From contig CP069418.1 of the NCBI GenBank assembly GCA_017569305.1, positions 2,728,001 to 2,792,000 of the forward strand: a stretch of DNA of 64,000 bases. The letters are read 5' to 3'. Under the pieces are notes generated by a model. That model saw nothing but the letters and a program-made list of their open reading frames with translations. It did no database searches and was not told where the DNA came from. The position numbers were made by a program, and so were the translations under genes. This DNA comes from Clostridiales bacterium FE2011 (lineage in GTDB: Bacteria; Bacillota; Clostridia; Christensenellales; Aristaeellaceae). This document shows, piece by piece, positions 16,398 through 24,933 of this stretch (position 1 is the first letter of the stretch; the number at the start of each line of letters is the position of its first letter).

Positions 16398-17210
16398 ATG
16401 CGCGAAGAGAAAGAAGCGATCCGCTCCCATTATGACGCGGATCCCCTGAAGGAATGGGACCGGCTGCAGAAAAGGACTCCTTATGAAAAGTATATTACGA
16501 CCCATATGATGGACCGGTATATCCAGCCCGGCAGCAGGATCCTGGATATCGGCGGAGGCCCGGGACAGTATTCCATCCACTACGCGAGGCAGGGGCATAC
16601 GATGACGCTGCTGGACCTGAGCGACGAGAACGTGCGCTTCGCAAAAAAGAAAGCACGGCAGTACGGGGTGAAGATCACGGCGGTGCAGGGAGACGCAACG
16701 GATCTGTCCCGGTTCCCTGACAATTCCTTTGATACGGTTTTCCTGATGGGACCGCTGTATCACCTGCTGACAGAGGAAAGCAGGATCCGGGCCATCCAGG
16801 AAGCTAAACGGGTCCTGAAACCCGGCGGATACCTGTTCAGCAGCTTTATCCTGACCTTCGGCGGGGTTGTCTACGGCATGCGGGAAATCCAGGAAACGAT
16901 CCTGATGCCGGAAGAAGAGGAATTCTATGAACTGGCCGCAAAGGGGGAAAGTTTTTCCGGAGAGTCCTTCACCTATGCGTATATGATCACCGTCGAAGAC
17001 GCGAAGAAGCTGCTGGCTTCCATCCCCGGCCTGAAGACAGAGACCGCTTTCAGCCAGGAAGGAATCCTGGCACCCTACAAGCGGGTGCTCAGCAAGAGCC
17101 CGAGGAAGATCAGGAAAGCCTGGTGCGACTACGCACTGCGGTTCTGCGAGAAGGAAGAGTACCTGGCACATTCGGAGCACCTGATGATTGTGTCCCGGAA
17201 GGAAGCATAA
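16398..17210 (+). CDS. Class I SAM-dependent methyltransferase
   Basis: A 270-residue methyltransferase. Motif I is ILDIGGGPGQYSIHYA (about 52-67), followed by LLDLSDENVRFAKKKA, an acidic motif II and the FDTVFLMGPLYHLL motif seen in small-molecule methyltransferases. The ATG at 16398 has AAGGAGGA; an earlier in-frame GTG overlaps the preceding stop without a better site. It lies 14 bases behind the GNAT gene and 12 before the next, so it belongs to the attenuated operon. It resembles the methyltransferase at 17738 in length and motif order, suggesting duplication. Substrate unknown. Confidence 0.85.
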   Translation: MREEKEAIRSHYDADPLKEWDRLQKRTPYEKYITTHMMDRYIQPGSRILDIGGGPGQYSIHYARQGHTMTLLDLSDENVRFAKKKARQYGVKITAVQGDATDLSRFPDNSFDTVFLMGPLYHLLTEESRIRAIQEAKRVLKPGGYLFSSFILTFGGVVYGMREIQETILMPEEEEFYELAAKGESFSGESFTYAYMITVEDAKKLLASIPGLKTETAFSQEGILAPYKRVLSKSPRKIRKAWCDYALRFCEKEEYLAHSEHLMIVSRKEA

Positions 17211-17222
17211 GGAGAGAAGAAG

Positions 17223-17741
17223 ATGAACATTAACCTGGAGACGGAACGGCTGATCCTGCGGAACCTGACCCCGGATGATTACCGGGAAGTATTCAAATGG
17301 TGCGGGGATCCGGACGTGGCGCGCTATATGGTTTATCCCGTATACACGAAGGCGGAGGACGTGAAAGCGTGGCTGGAGACACTGGATCCGGACAGTCCGG
17401 ACGATTATGACGCGGGCATCGTGCTGAAAGAAACCGGAGATCTGATCGGAAGCGGCGGCCTGTATTACTGGGAAGAAGAGGACCTCTGGACGATCGGGTA
17501 CAACCTGCGGAAAGATCAGTGGGGAAACGGATATGCTGCGGAAATGATCCGGGCGGTACTGGAACTGGTCCGGAGCCAGAGGAATGTCCGGGGAATCCGG
17601 GGAACGTTTGCCAGGGAAAACAACCGAAGCCGCCGGGTGATGGAAAAGCTGGGCATGACCTATGAAAAAGACGTGATCCTGACCAAGCTGGACGGAAGCA
17701 GCAGCTATCCGGGTGAAGAATACAGGAGGTTGTTCCGATGA
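17223..17741 (+). CDS. RimJ/RimL-type GNAT acetyltransferase
   Basis: A 172-residue acetyltransferase of the RimJ/RimL group: it opens with the typical LETERLILRNLTPDDYREVFKW pattern, with the acetyl-CoA loop around NLRKDQWGNGYAAEMIRAV (about 98-118) and FARENNRSRRVMEKLGM near the end. The family acetylates ribosomal protein N-termini or small amines. It overlaps the next methyltransferase by four bases (ATGA). Confidence 0.85.
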   Translation: MNINLETERLILRNLTPDDYREVFKWCGDPDVARYMVYPVYTKAEDVKAWLETLDPDSPDDYDAGIVLKETGDLIGSGGLYYWEEEDLWTIGYNLRKDQWGNGYAAEMIRAVLELVRSQRNVRGIRGTFARENNRSRRVMEKLGMTYEKDVILTKLDGSSSYPGEEYRRLFR

Positions 17742-18520
17742 ATTATCTGGATGAATTCTACAGTGTCTGTGATGAAGACAACCGGCTCCTTTCCCGGCAC
17801 GGCCAGGTAGAGTACCTGACCACCATGAAATACATTCATGAATGTATAGACGGGATGGACGATCCCTCCATCCTGGAGGTCGGAGCGGGAACAGGAAGAT
17901 ACAGCGTGACCCTGGCGAAGGAAGACTACCGGGTGACTGCCGTGGAACTGGTGAAACACAACCTGGAAGTGCTGAAATCAAAGCTGGACGGAACGGAACC
18001 GATCCGGGCCATGCAGGGGAATGTGCTGGACCTGTCCTTCCTGCCGGACAACGCCTTTGACTTAACTATGCTGCTGGGACCGATGTATCACCTGTATACC
18101 CGGGAGGATAAACTCCGGGCGTTAAGGGAAGCGGTCCGGGTGACGAAACCGGGCGGATATATCCTGGCAGCTTACTGTATGAACGAGCCGACGGTGATCA
18201 ATTACGCGTTCGGATCCAAACATGTGCAGGACCTGCTGGAGCGGAACATGCTTTCGCCGGACTGGCACCTGGGCAGCGACCCGGCGGAAGTATTCGACCT
18301 GATCAGGACAGAGGAGATTGCTTCGCTGGACGCTGAAATACCGGTGGAACGGGTGAAGCTGATTGCCACGGACGGCGCGACCAATTACCAAAGGGCGATG
18401 GTTGACGAAATGGACGATGAGACCTTCAGGAAATGGCTGGAGTACCACTTCGCAATCTGCGAACGGCAGGATCTGATCGGGGCATCCCATCATACCCTGG
18501 ATATCCTCCGGAAAAACTGA
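17738..18520 (+). CDS. Class I SAM-dependent methyltransferase
   Basis: A 260-residue methyltransferase paralogous in layout to 16398-17210: motif I ILEVGAGTGRYSVTLA (about 46-61), acidic VTAVELVKHNLEVLKSK, then FDLTMLLGPMYHLY (about 108-121). It starts inside the preceding GNAT gene, so translation is coupled. Two acetyltransferase-methyltransferase pairs in a row make a repeated module. Substrate unknown. Confidence 0.85.
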   Translation: MNYLDEFYSVCDEDNRLLSRHGQVEYLTTMKYIHECIDGMDDPSILEVGAGTGRYSVTLAKEDYRVTAVELVKHNLEVLKSKLDGTEPIRAMQGNVLDLSFLPDNAFDLTMLLGPMYHLYTREDKLRALREAVRVTKPGGYILAAYCMNEPTVINYAFGSKHVQDLLERNMLSPDWHLGSDPAEVFDLIRTEEIASLDAEIPVERVKLIATDGATNYQRAMVDEMDDETFRKWLEYHFAICERQDLIGASHHTLDILRKN

Positions 18521-18623
18521 AAGAGCATTCCGTGATTCTGGATTGCAACTTTCAGACAAGATCTCTATAATCAAAAGCAGACGGAAAGAACTGTAAAAAG
18601 ATGTAAACGTACGGGAGGTCTGT

Positions 18624-18977
18624 ATGAAAAAGTGGTATGACGAGGAATATGAGTTCACGGTTGAAGTGACAGGATTCCTGCGGGGAGATCATACGGAACG
18701 CTACTGCCGGAACGGGGAAGAACCCGGCGACAAATACACCTGCACCTACGGCTGCCCGGTGAACCAGGACGGACAGGGAATCTGCTCCAAGACGATGATG
18801 ATGCTCTATCCGCTGATGGAGGCTGTGCGCAGCGGCGGAGACCTGGAGAACCTGGGCGGAGACAGCAAATATACCAAAACGATTGTGTGCCCGGACGGCT
18901 GCGTGATGTTCAGGCTGACCGCAAAGCCGCTGGGGAATGAGAATTTCCATAAAGGCGGGTTCTGGAAGGAACCCTGA
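18624..18977 (+). CDS. TIGR04076-family small protein
   Basis: A 117-residue cysteine-containing protein resembling the TIGR04076 family of unknown function. It has a compact pattern with CTYGCPVNQDGQGICSK (about 37-53) and IVCPDGCVMFRL (about 90-101), giving conserved cysteines that could bind metal. The ATG at 18624 follows a GGGAGG site. It lies 103 bases after the methyltransferase and 10 before the next GNAT gene, with which it is probably co-transcribed. No function is known. Confidence 0.65.
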   Translation: MKKWYDEEYEFTVEVTGFLRGDHTERYCRNGEEPGDKYTCTYGCPVNQDGQGICSKTMMMLYPLMEAVRSGGDLENLGGDSKYTKTIVCPDGCVMFRLTAKPLGNENFHKGGFWKEP

Positions 18978-18987
18978 AGGGAAATAT

Positions 18988-19497
18988 ATGCTGAGACTGA
19001 GACCTTACAAGGCCTGTGACGCACAAACGATTGTTTCCTGGATCGGGGACGAAACCATGTTCCGGAAATGGAGCGCGGACCGGTTTGAGTCCTATCCGAT
19101 TACAGCGGAGGACCTGAACCGGCACTATGACAGGTTGGCTGATTCGGACTCCTTTTATGAAATGACAGCCTTCGATGAGACCGGCGTGGCGGGACATCTG
19201 ATCATGCGATTCACGGATGAAAAGAAAACCATTCTCCGGTTCGGCTTTGTGATCGTGGACGACGGGAAGCGCGGATACGGATACGGCAGGGAAATGCTTC
19301 AGCTGGCTATCCGGTATGCTTTCGATATTTTGAAGGCGGACAGGATCACCCTGGGTGTTTTTGAAAACAACGAGCCGGCATACCGGTGCTACCGGGCTGT
19401 CGGATTCCGGGATAAGGATACCGGAGAAACGGAATACTATCACTTTGGGAACGAAGCCTGGAAATGCCTGGAGCTTGAAATGGACAGGCCTGAATAA
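18988..19497 (+). CDS. GNAT family acetyltransferase
   Basis: A 169-residue RimJ/RimL-like acetyltransferase starting MLRLRPYKACDAQTI. The CoA-binding motif is at VIVDDGKRGYGYGREMLQLA (about 90-109), followed by GVFENNEPAYRCYRAVGF. The ATG at 18988 follows GAAGGGA; the frame extends upstream into the previous gene without a ribosome site. It sits in the acetyltransferase/methyltransferase block; substrate unknown. Confidence 0.83.
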   Translation: MLRLRPYKACDAQTIVSWIGDETMFRKWSADRFESYPITAEDLNRHYDRLADSDSFYEMTAFDETGVAGHLIMRFTDEKKTILRFGFVIVDDGKRGYGYGREMLQLAIRYAFDILKADRITLGVFENNEPAYRCYRAVGFRDKDTGETEYYHFGNEAWKCLELEMDRPE

Positions 19498-19528
19498 GGC
19501 AGGGAGAAAGTGGGAGGGAAAACGGTAT

Positions 19529-20428
19529 ATGGCGCAGCAACATGACGTGTATCTCTTTGGACAGATCCTGGGTACCCATTCTTTCCTGCTGAGGGACGGA
19601 TTCCTCCAGCCGGATGAATACGCGGAAATCAAGGACCAGTATTTCCTGCCGGGTGGTGAAACCGGGACGGCGGCAACAGTACTGGATTCTCTTGGGGTGT
19701 CCGTCAAAATGGACGGGACATGGATCGGCACAGAGGTCGCCCCGATGCTGAAGGCGTTTTACGCGGACAAGCAGGTGGACCTGTCTTCCATGTGCTTTAC
19801 AGAAGATCCCGGTGTGATGGACTATGTGGTGATTGCCGGGTTGGTTCGGTCTCCCATGGGCCGGTTCCAGACGCTGTTTTCCACGGGAGAACGCTGGTGG
19901 AACATTCCGAAGGAAGAAGATATCGCAGGCTGCAAAGCAGCGGCAGTGGATCCCTATTTCCGGGATGAATCCCTGCTGGCAGCTGAACTCTGCCGGAGGA
20001 ACGGCGTACCCTTTGTGACGATTGACAGTCCGCATGATTCCCGGCTGCATCAGATGGCGGCGGTGAATGTGGTTTCCAAAGAATGTGTACCGGAGTATTA
20101 CGCGGGCATGGCGCCGGAAGCTGTTATGGAAAAGATGCAGCAGGAAACGGACGGGCTGACCATTATCACCCAGGGCGGGGGAGACATGCTCTATGCCCGG
20201 AAGGGAGAACCCATACACCGGATGAAGCCGTTCCCTGTGACAGTCCGGAGCACGCTGGGCGCCGGTGATACCTTCAAGGCGGGCTGCGTATACGGACTGA
20301 TGCAGGGTATGCAGGATGAAGAACTGGTGCGGTTTGCCAGCGCTTGCTCTGCAATCGCTATTTCCCGGTTCCCGCTGCCGCTGAATCCACCGAAACTTGA
20401 AGAGGTAAAGGCGCTGACAGGCAACTGA
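19529..20428 (+). CDS. PfkB-family carbohydrate kinase
   Basis: A 299-residue sugar or nucleoside kinase of the PfkB/ribokinase family. An N-terminal glycine-rich segment (PGGETGTAATVLDSLG, about 41-56) and the C-terminal signature STLGAGDTFKAG (about 240-251), whose aspartate is the catalytic base, are both present. The ATG at 19529 follows GGGAGGG; an upstream extension overlaps the GNAT gene and is not needed. A phosphorylated sugar or nucleoside product is expected, exact substrate unknown. Confidence 0.83.
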   Translation: MAQQHDVYLFGQILGTHSFLLRDGFLQPDEYAEIKDQYFLPGGETGTAATVLDSLGVSVKMDGTWIGTEVAPMLKAFYADKQVDLSSMCFTEDPGVMDYVVIAGLVRSPMGRFQTLFSTGERWWNIPKEEDIAGCKAAAVDPYFRDESLLAAELCRRNGVPFVTIDSPHDSRLHQMAAVNVVSKECVPEYYAGMAPEAVMEKMQQETDGLTIITQGGGDMLYARKGEPIHRMKPFPVTVRSTLGAGDTFKAGCVYGLMQGMQDEELVRFASACSAIAISRFPLPLNPPKLEEVKALTGN

Positions 20429-20498
20429 CACTCTACGAAGCGTAGGTTGCAGGCAGCGGTCGGCGGCGCTATGCTCATCCGGAAAGGAGTGATAAGAA

Positions 20499-21107
20499 AT
20501 GGATCACTATGTAACCGGAGCAACGATCAAGGCGCTGCGGGAGAAACAACGGATGACACAGGCAGAGCTGGCGGAAAAACTCTGCGTCAGCGATAAGACC
20601 GTATCCAAATGGGAAAACGGAAGGGGATTTCCGGACGTATCCCTGCTGGAACCGCTGGGAAAGGCACTGCATATATCCGTGGCGGAGCTGCTGTGCGGGC
20701 AGGCTGTTGTGAATACCAACCGGGCATCCAATATGCTGAAAAGCCGGTTTTATGTATGCCCTGTGTGCGGAAATGTGCTCTTCGCGAGAGGGGACGCGAT
20801 GATTTCCTGCTGCGGGATCCAGCTGCCGGCACTGGAAACGGAAGAGCCGGATCCGGCACACAGGCTGGAAGTGCAGATGGTGGAGGATGAGATTTATGTA
20901 TCCGCAGAACATCCCATGAGCAAGGAGCATTACCTGTCCTTTATCGCCTATATGACACCGGACAGCTGCGAGATCAAAGCACTGTATCCGGAAGGAAATG
21001 CGGAAACGCGGTTCTTTTTCCGCAGAAGCGGATGGCTGTATTACTACTGTAACCAGCACGGGTTATTCAGACAGAAAACAGACAGGACGGTGAACGTCCG
21101 GGAATGA
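20499..21107 (+). CDS. XRE regulator fused to a desulfoferrodoxin-like iron domain
   Basis: A 202-residue fusion. Residues 8-63 are an XRE/Cro helix-turn-helix (MTQAELAEKLCVSDKTVSKWENG). Residues 83-110 are a desulforedoxin-like Cys4 site (C87, C90, C104, C105). Residues 120-190 follow the superoxide-reductase centre II pattern, with H121, H138 and H144 (AEHPMSKEHY) and C184 and H187 (CNQHG) at the spacings of the four-His one-Cys site. The catalytic Glu-Lys before the first histidine is replaced by Pro-Ala. This suggests a redox- or superoxide-sensing transcription factor rather than an enzyme. The ATG at 20499 follows AAAGGAG. Confidence 0.8.
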   Translation: MDHYVTGATIKALREKQRMTQAELAEKLCVSDKTVSKWENGRGFPDVSLLEPLGKALHISVAELLCGQAVVNTNRASNMLKSRFYVCPVCGNVLFARGDAMISCCGIQLPALETEEPDPAHRLEVQMVEDEIYVSAEHPMSKEHYLSFIAYMTPDSCEIKALYPEGNAETRFFFRRSGWLYYYCNQHGLFRQKTDRTVNVRE

Positions 21108-21120
21108 CGGGAGTTCAGAA

Positions 21121-21630
21121 ATGGAAATCTGGGATTTGTATGATGAACAGGGAAGAAAGACCGGAGAAACATGGGAACGGGGCAGGATGCGGGAAATTCC
21201 CGAAGGGAGATATCATCTGGTCTGTGATGTCCTGATCCGGCACCGGGACGGGACGTTTCTCCTGACCCTCCGGGACGACCGTAAGGAAGCGTTCCCCGGC
21301 TGCTGGGAAGCCAGCGCCGGAGGAGCCGCCCAGGCCGGCGAAAACCCGGAGGAAGCGGCACGGAGGGAAATGCGGGAAGAAACCGGACTGGAGGCGGAAA
21401 TGCTGGAGCTGATCGGGATTACCCGGAACCCGAAGACAAGGTCGGTAGTTTATGCCTACCTGGCGGTGGTGGACTGCGCGAAAGACGCTGTCCGGCTCCA
21501 GGAGGGAGAAACGGTGGATTATCAGTGGACAGAGCCGGAAACATTCTTTGGCCTGATTCCCAAAGAACCGGTGCTGAAAAAACAGTACGCGAGGTATAAA
21601 CCCTACCTGGATCAGCTGGAAATTGGCTGA
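21121..21630 (+). CDS. Nudix hydrolase
   Basis: A 169-residue Nudix protein. The box GGAAQAGENPEEAARREMREETGLE (residues about 62-86, split here for reference: G62, E69, R77, E78, E81, E82) matches the GX5EX7REUXEEXGU consensus. The N-terminus (EIWDLYDEQGRKTGETWERG) resembles the isopentenyl-diphosphate isomerase/Nudix group that acts on diphosphate-linked metabolites. It starts 13 bases behind the XRE fusion gene and is likely co-transcribed. Substrate unknown. Confidence 0.88.
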   Translation: MEIWDLYDEQGRKTGETWERGRMREIPEGRYHLVCDVLIRHRDGTFLLTLRDDRKEAFPGCWEASAGGAAQAGENPEEAARREMREETGLEAEMLELIGITRNPKTRSVVYAYLAVVDCAKDAVRLQEGETVDYQWTEPETFFGLIPKEPVLKKQYARYKPYLDQLEIG

Positions 21631-21656
21631 CCGGGATACAATGACCGGAGAGTATT

Positions 21657-22376
21657 ATGATCAATCAGATAAAGGACAAGAAGGTTATTTTCTTCGACGT
21701 AGGCTATACACTGGACAGGCCGGCATCAGGCGACTGGATGTTTACCGGAAAGTTCCTGGAGCTGGCCGGGGAGAAACTGAAACAGCACAGTGAGGCGGAA
21801 ATCAACGCGGCCAGGGATGCAGGACTGCGTTATCTGGCGGAGAACCACCTGGTGACCTCTGTTGAGGAGGAACAGAAGCAGTTTTACCGGTACTATTCGA
21901 TTGTTTCAGAACAGCTGGGCCTGGGACTGACAACAGACGAACTGGAACAGGCGGCCCGGGACCGCACCTTCAATATGGAAAACTATATTCCATATCCCGG
22001 GATTCAAGAGGTGCTGGAAACCCTGAGCAGGACGCATAAGCTGGGGATCATCTCTGACACGTGGCCGAGCATTGAACAGCAGCTGGAGTACATCGGTGTT
22101 TCCCGATACTTTTCCTTCCAGACCTACAGCTGTTTTGTGGGCGTGTTCAAGCCGGACAGGCACATGTTCCTGGACGCATTGGGCAAATGCGGCGCAGCGC
22201 CTGAAGAGACGGTTTTTATCGACGACAGTGTACGCAACCTGGAAGGAGCGGCTGAACTGGGAATCACCCCCATCCTGATCGCGGCCAATCCGGCAGCGGA
22301 TGTGGAAACATCCTATCTGAAAATACATGACCTGAGGGAACTGATCCGGTCTGATGAAACGGAGGTAGGCGAATGA
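21657..22376 (+). CDS. HAD-superfamily hydrolase
   Basis: A 239-residue HAD phosphatase-like protein. Motif I is FFDVGYTLDRP, where the second aspartate of the DxD is a glycine, motif II is GIISDT, and motif IV is VFIDDSVRNLEGA. The helical cap lies between about 20 and 105. Loss of the second motif I acid may alter activity; related enzymes with DxG exist in the dehalogenase-like branch. It overlaps the following GNAT gene by four bases. Confidence 0.8.
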   Translation: MINQIKDKKVIFFDVGYTLDRPASGDWMFTGKFLELAGEKLKQHSEAEINAARDAGLRYLAENHLVTSVEEEQKQFYRYYSIVSEQLGLGLTTDELEQAARDRTFNMENYIPYPGIQEVLETLSRTHKLGIISDTWPSIEQQLEYIGVSRYFSFQTYSCFVGVFKPDRHMFLDALGKCGAAPEETVFIDDSVRNLEGAAELGITPILIAANPAADVETSYLKIHDLRELIRSDETEVGE

Positions 22377-22822
22377 GTCTTGCGTTTGTCCAGACCGGTG
22401 TGGAGAACCCGGACGCACAAACGCTCCTGCGGGAGCTGAACGAAACCCTGATGGGTATTCTGGGCCATAACGGAATGGCACATGTTTGCTTTGACGACTT
22501 CAGCCAGGAGAAAGGCTTCTTCCTGGTGGGGTACGACGACGGAACTCCTGTGTGCTGCGCCGGGCTGCGTCAGCTGGACGACGAAACCGGGGAAATCAAG
22601 CGCGTGTATGCCCGCAAGAACCGCAAAGGCATCGGCGCCGCACTGATGAAGGCCATGGAAAACCTGGCCGGGAAGACCGGCTACAGGCGGCTGGTGCTGG
22701 AATGCCGGGAAGGCAATCCCCACGCCATTGAATTCTACAAGAAGAACGGATACCAGGTCTGCGAAAACTATCCGCCCTATGAGAACGAAGCGGATGCCGT
22801 ATGCCTGGACAAGGAACTGTAA
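22373..22822 (+). CDS. GNAT family acetyltransferase
   Basis: A 149-residue acetyltransferase. The CoA site is at IKRVYARKNRKGIGAALMKAME (about 76-97), followed by LECREGNPHAIEFYKKNGY. It begins within the HAD gene (ATGA overlap), so the pair is coupled. It is the fourth GNAT protein in this block. Substrate unknown. Confidence 0.83.
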   Translation: MSLAFVQTGVENPDAQTLLRELNETLMGILGHNGMAHVCFDDFSQEKGFFLVGYDDGTPVCCAGLRQLDDETGEIKRVYARKNRKGIGAALMKAMENLAGKTGYRRLVLECREGNPHAIEFYKKNGYQVCENYPPYENEADAVCLDKEL

Positions 22823-22842
22823 CAGGGATTCCGGAGGACAGA

Positions 22843-23388
22843 ATGGAAAAGGAAATGACGGTGTGCGGGGAAGAATACCGCATCATACGGCTGCTTGGAC
22901 ACGGGAAAGGCGGATATTCCTATCTGGCGGAAAGGAAAGGCCGGCAGGCTGTGCTGAAGCAGATCCATCACGAACTCTGTGAATACTACCATTTCGGCAA
23001 CAAGATCGAGGCGGAACGCCGGGACTATGAACGGCTGCGGCAGGCCGGGATCAGGATTCCGGAGATGATTGCCATCGATGAGGAAGCTGAACGGGTGGTC
23101 AAGGAATATATTGCCGGCGAAACCATATTCGACCTGGTGAAGGACGGGAAATCCGCCGATCCCTATCTGGAACAGGTGCGGGAAATGGCAGCAAAAGCCA
23201 GATCAGCGGGACTGAACATCGATTATTTTCCGACGAATTTTGTGATCCGGGACGGCCTGATCTGGTATGTGGATTACGAGTGCAACGAGTACATGGATGA
23301 GTGGAATTTTGAGAACTGGGGAATCAGATACTGGTCCCGGACACCGGAGTTCCTGGCATATCTGAAAGAACACGGACAGGCGGAATAA
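22843..23388 (+). CDS. Small protein-kinase-like (RIO/APH-fold) protein
   Basis: A 181-residue protein with a kinase fold: glycine-rich LGHGKGGYSYLA (about 18-29), lysine in AVLKQI (about 38), a catalytic-loop equivalent NIDYFPTNF (about 125-133, keeping D and N but not His) and VDYE in place of DFG. It is shorter than aminoglycoside phosphotransferases and resembles small bacterial lipopolysaccharide or RIO-like kinases. ATG 22843 follows GGAGGA. The last codons lie in a terminator hairpin that closes the block. Confidence 0.65.
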   Translation: MEKEMTVCGEEYRIIRLLGHGKGGYSYLAERKGRQAVLKQIHHELCEYYHFGNKIEAERRDYERLRQAGIRIPEMIAIDEEAERVVKEYIAGETIFDLVKDGKSADPYLEQVREMAAKARSAGLNIDYFPTNFVIRDGLIWYVDYECNEYMDEWNFENWGIRYWSRTPEFLAYLKEHGQAE

Positions 23389-23405
23389 ATCCGCCTGTTT
23401 TTTTG
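23376..23405 (+). terminator. Terminator overlapping a stop codon
   Basis: ACAGGCGGA pairs with TCCGCCTGT around ATAAA, followed by a long T run. The 5' arm encodes the end of the kinase-like protein. Confidence 0.9.
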
Positions 23406-23442
23406 TCCTGAACTGACAAGGAAAAATATGGCAAACTTGTGA

Positions 23443-23471
23443 TTGATTTTACCGGGATACTGATGTATAAT
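23443..23471 (+). promoter_or_regulatory. Sigma-A promoter
   Basis: TTGATT and TATAAT are separated by 17 bases, 33 bases before the membrane protein gene. Confidence 0.7.
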
Positions 23472-23503
23472 CCCGCTAATATTTTTTCAGGAGGGAAATG
23501 CCT

Positions 23504-24010
23504 GTGAAGAAGAAATACGGATGGACAGTCTATGGAATCCTGGGACTGATCTTTGCACCGATGGGCTTGCTGTTTCTTGTGCTGGGTGTGGCTTTGTGGT
23601 CTGCAGGCGCCGGACAAAAACCGGAAGACCCCATCATATTCCTGGCAGTCTTCGGCGGGATCGGCGCCATTTTCCTGTTGATCGGCCTCCTGTGCCTGGG
23701 AAAGGATATCCGGCGCAGAACCCGCCAGCGCCGTGCCTATGAGGGCGGGTACTACGTGATGGCTAAGATTGCCGGCGCGAAAGTGAACCGGAACGTGAAC
23801 GGTGCGCACGGGAATCCGTATATGCTGGAATGCCACTATACCGATCCGGATTCCGGCGTCGCGCATGTGTGGTACAGCCGGTATCTGTATACGGATGTGA
23901 CGGACCTGTTGAAGTCGGATGAGGTGCCGGTTTATACGGACCGGTATGATTACAGCGTCGGCTTTGTAGATGTTGACGCGATCCTTCCGGAAATCCGTGT
24001 TCATGGTTAA
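23504..24010 (+). CDS. Two-TM membrane protein, DUF3592-like
   Basis: A 168-residue protein with two membrane helices (about 6-33 and 45-66), a basic loop (RRRTRQRR) and a soluble beta-rich C-terminal domain of about 95 residues facing one side of the membrane. This layout resembles DUF3592-type proteins of unknown function. The GTG at 23504 has an AGGAGG site at good spacing; an ATG two codons earlier is too close to it. It has its own promoter. Confidence 0.6.
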   Translation: MKKKYGWTVYGILGLIFAPMGLLFLVLGVALWSAGAGQKPEDPIIFLAVFGGIGAIFLLIGLLCLGKDIRRRTRQRRAYEGGYYVMAKIAGAKVNRNVNGAHGNPYMLECHYTDPDSGVAHVWYSRYLYTDVTDLLKSDEVPVYTDRYDYSVGFVDVDAILPEIRVHG

Positions 24011-24037
24011 AAACATAAAACTGACGGAGGAAAGTCG

Positions 24038-24802
24038 ATGAACCAGCTGCCCTATCTTGCGGTGATTGTTGACCTTGACCGGACGCTGCTGCGGACGGAC
24101 AAATCCATTTCAGACTATACCCTTGATGTGCTGCGAGACTGGCAGCAGGCAGGCGCCTATCTGTTTGCCGCAACTGCGAGGCCGGAAAGAGCCATCATGG
24201 ATTACCGAAGGATCATTGACTTCCAGGCGGTAACCACGCTGAACGGGGCGCGGACCATTACGCCGGACAGGGTGTATGAGAATACCATTGCAACGGAGGA
24301 CGCCCTGTCCATCCTTAAACAGCTTTCCGGGATGGAAGGCGTGGTGATCTCCGTGGAGGCCGAGAACGGCATTTACGCCAACCAGGACATTCCCATCTGG
24401 AGTCCCCGGGTGATTGAAGATATCGGAGAGCTTCCCCGGCAGGAAAAGATCTATAAGATCCTGGCCAGTCATCCGGACTGTCCGCCGGAGCAGATCCTGA
24501 TTGACCTGCCGGAAACGGTATACAGTACCGTGGCGGATAAAAAACTGCGCCAGTATATGGGCGGTACCGCAACCAAGTGGCGGGGGATTCAGCAGCTGCT
24601 GGACAGTGTGAAACTGGAGGCAGAACAGGCCGTGTATTTCGGCGATGACAATGACGATGTGGAGCCGATCCGGAGATGCGGATACGGCGTGGCGGTGAGC
24701 AACGCGCTGGACTGCGTCAAAGCTGTAGCGGATGAAGTGGCGGAGAGCAATGATGAAGACGGCGTGGCCCGGACACTGGCCAGGCTGTGGACACGCAGCT
24801 GA
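24038..24802 (+). CDS. Cof-type HAD phosphatase
   Basis: A 254-residue HAD-IIB hydrolase. Motif I is VDLDRTLLRTDKSIS (D11 and D13), motif II is AATARPE and motif IV is FGDDNDDVEPIRRCGYGVAVSNA, with a beta-rich cap between. Such enzymes dephosphorylate sugar phosphates or cofactors such as FMN and PLP. It starts 27 bases after the membrane protein gene and may share its promoter. A dispersed repeat follows it. Confidence 0.85.
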   Translation: MNQLPYLAVIVDLDRTLLRTDKSISDYTLDVLRDWQQAGAYLFAATARPERAIMDYRRIIDFQAVTTLNGARTITPDRVYENTIATEDALSILKQLSGMEGVVISVEAENGIYANQDIPIWSPRVIEDIGELPRQEKIYKILASHPDCPPEQILIDLPETVYSTVADKKLRQYMGGTATKWRGIQQLLDSVKLEAEQAVYFGDDNDDVEPIRRCGYGVAVSNALDCVKAVADEVAESNDEDGVARTLARLWTRS

Positions 24803-24808
24803 TATATC

Positions 24809-24839
24809 AAGGGATTCCTCGACTTCGCTCGGAATGACA
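24809..24839. repeat. Dispersed repeat, short copy
   Basis: This copy reads AAGGGATTCCTCGACTTCG, then CTCGGAATGACA, and lacks the long CG-rich centre found at 61542-61584. It lies between convergent genes. Confidence 0.7.
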
Positions 24840-24897
24840 CCTGATGCACGTCATCCCATTCCAGGAACAAAGTGAAATTAGGAATGTCTGAAAACAG

Positions 24898-24933
24898 AGA
24901 AGCCGGGATCAGTCAATGCTGATCCCGGCTTCT
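24898..24933 (-). terminator. Terminator of the DUF2130 gene
   Basis: Fifteen-base perfect arms surround TCAATG; read on the minus strand the helix is followed by GTTTTC. The hairpin includes the last codons of the gene. Confidence 0.7.
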
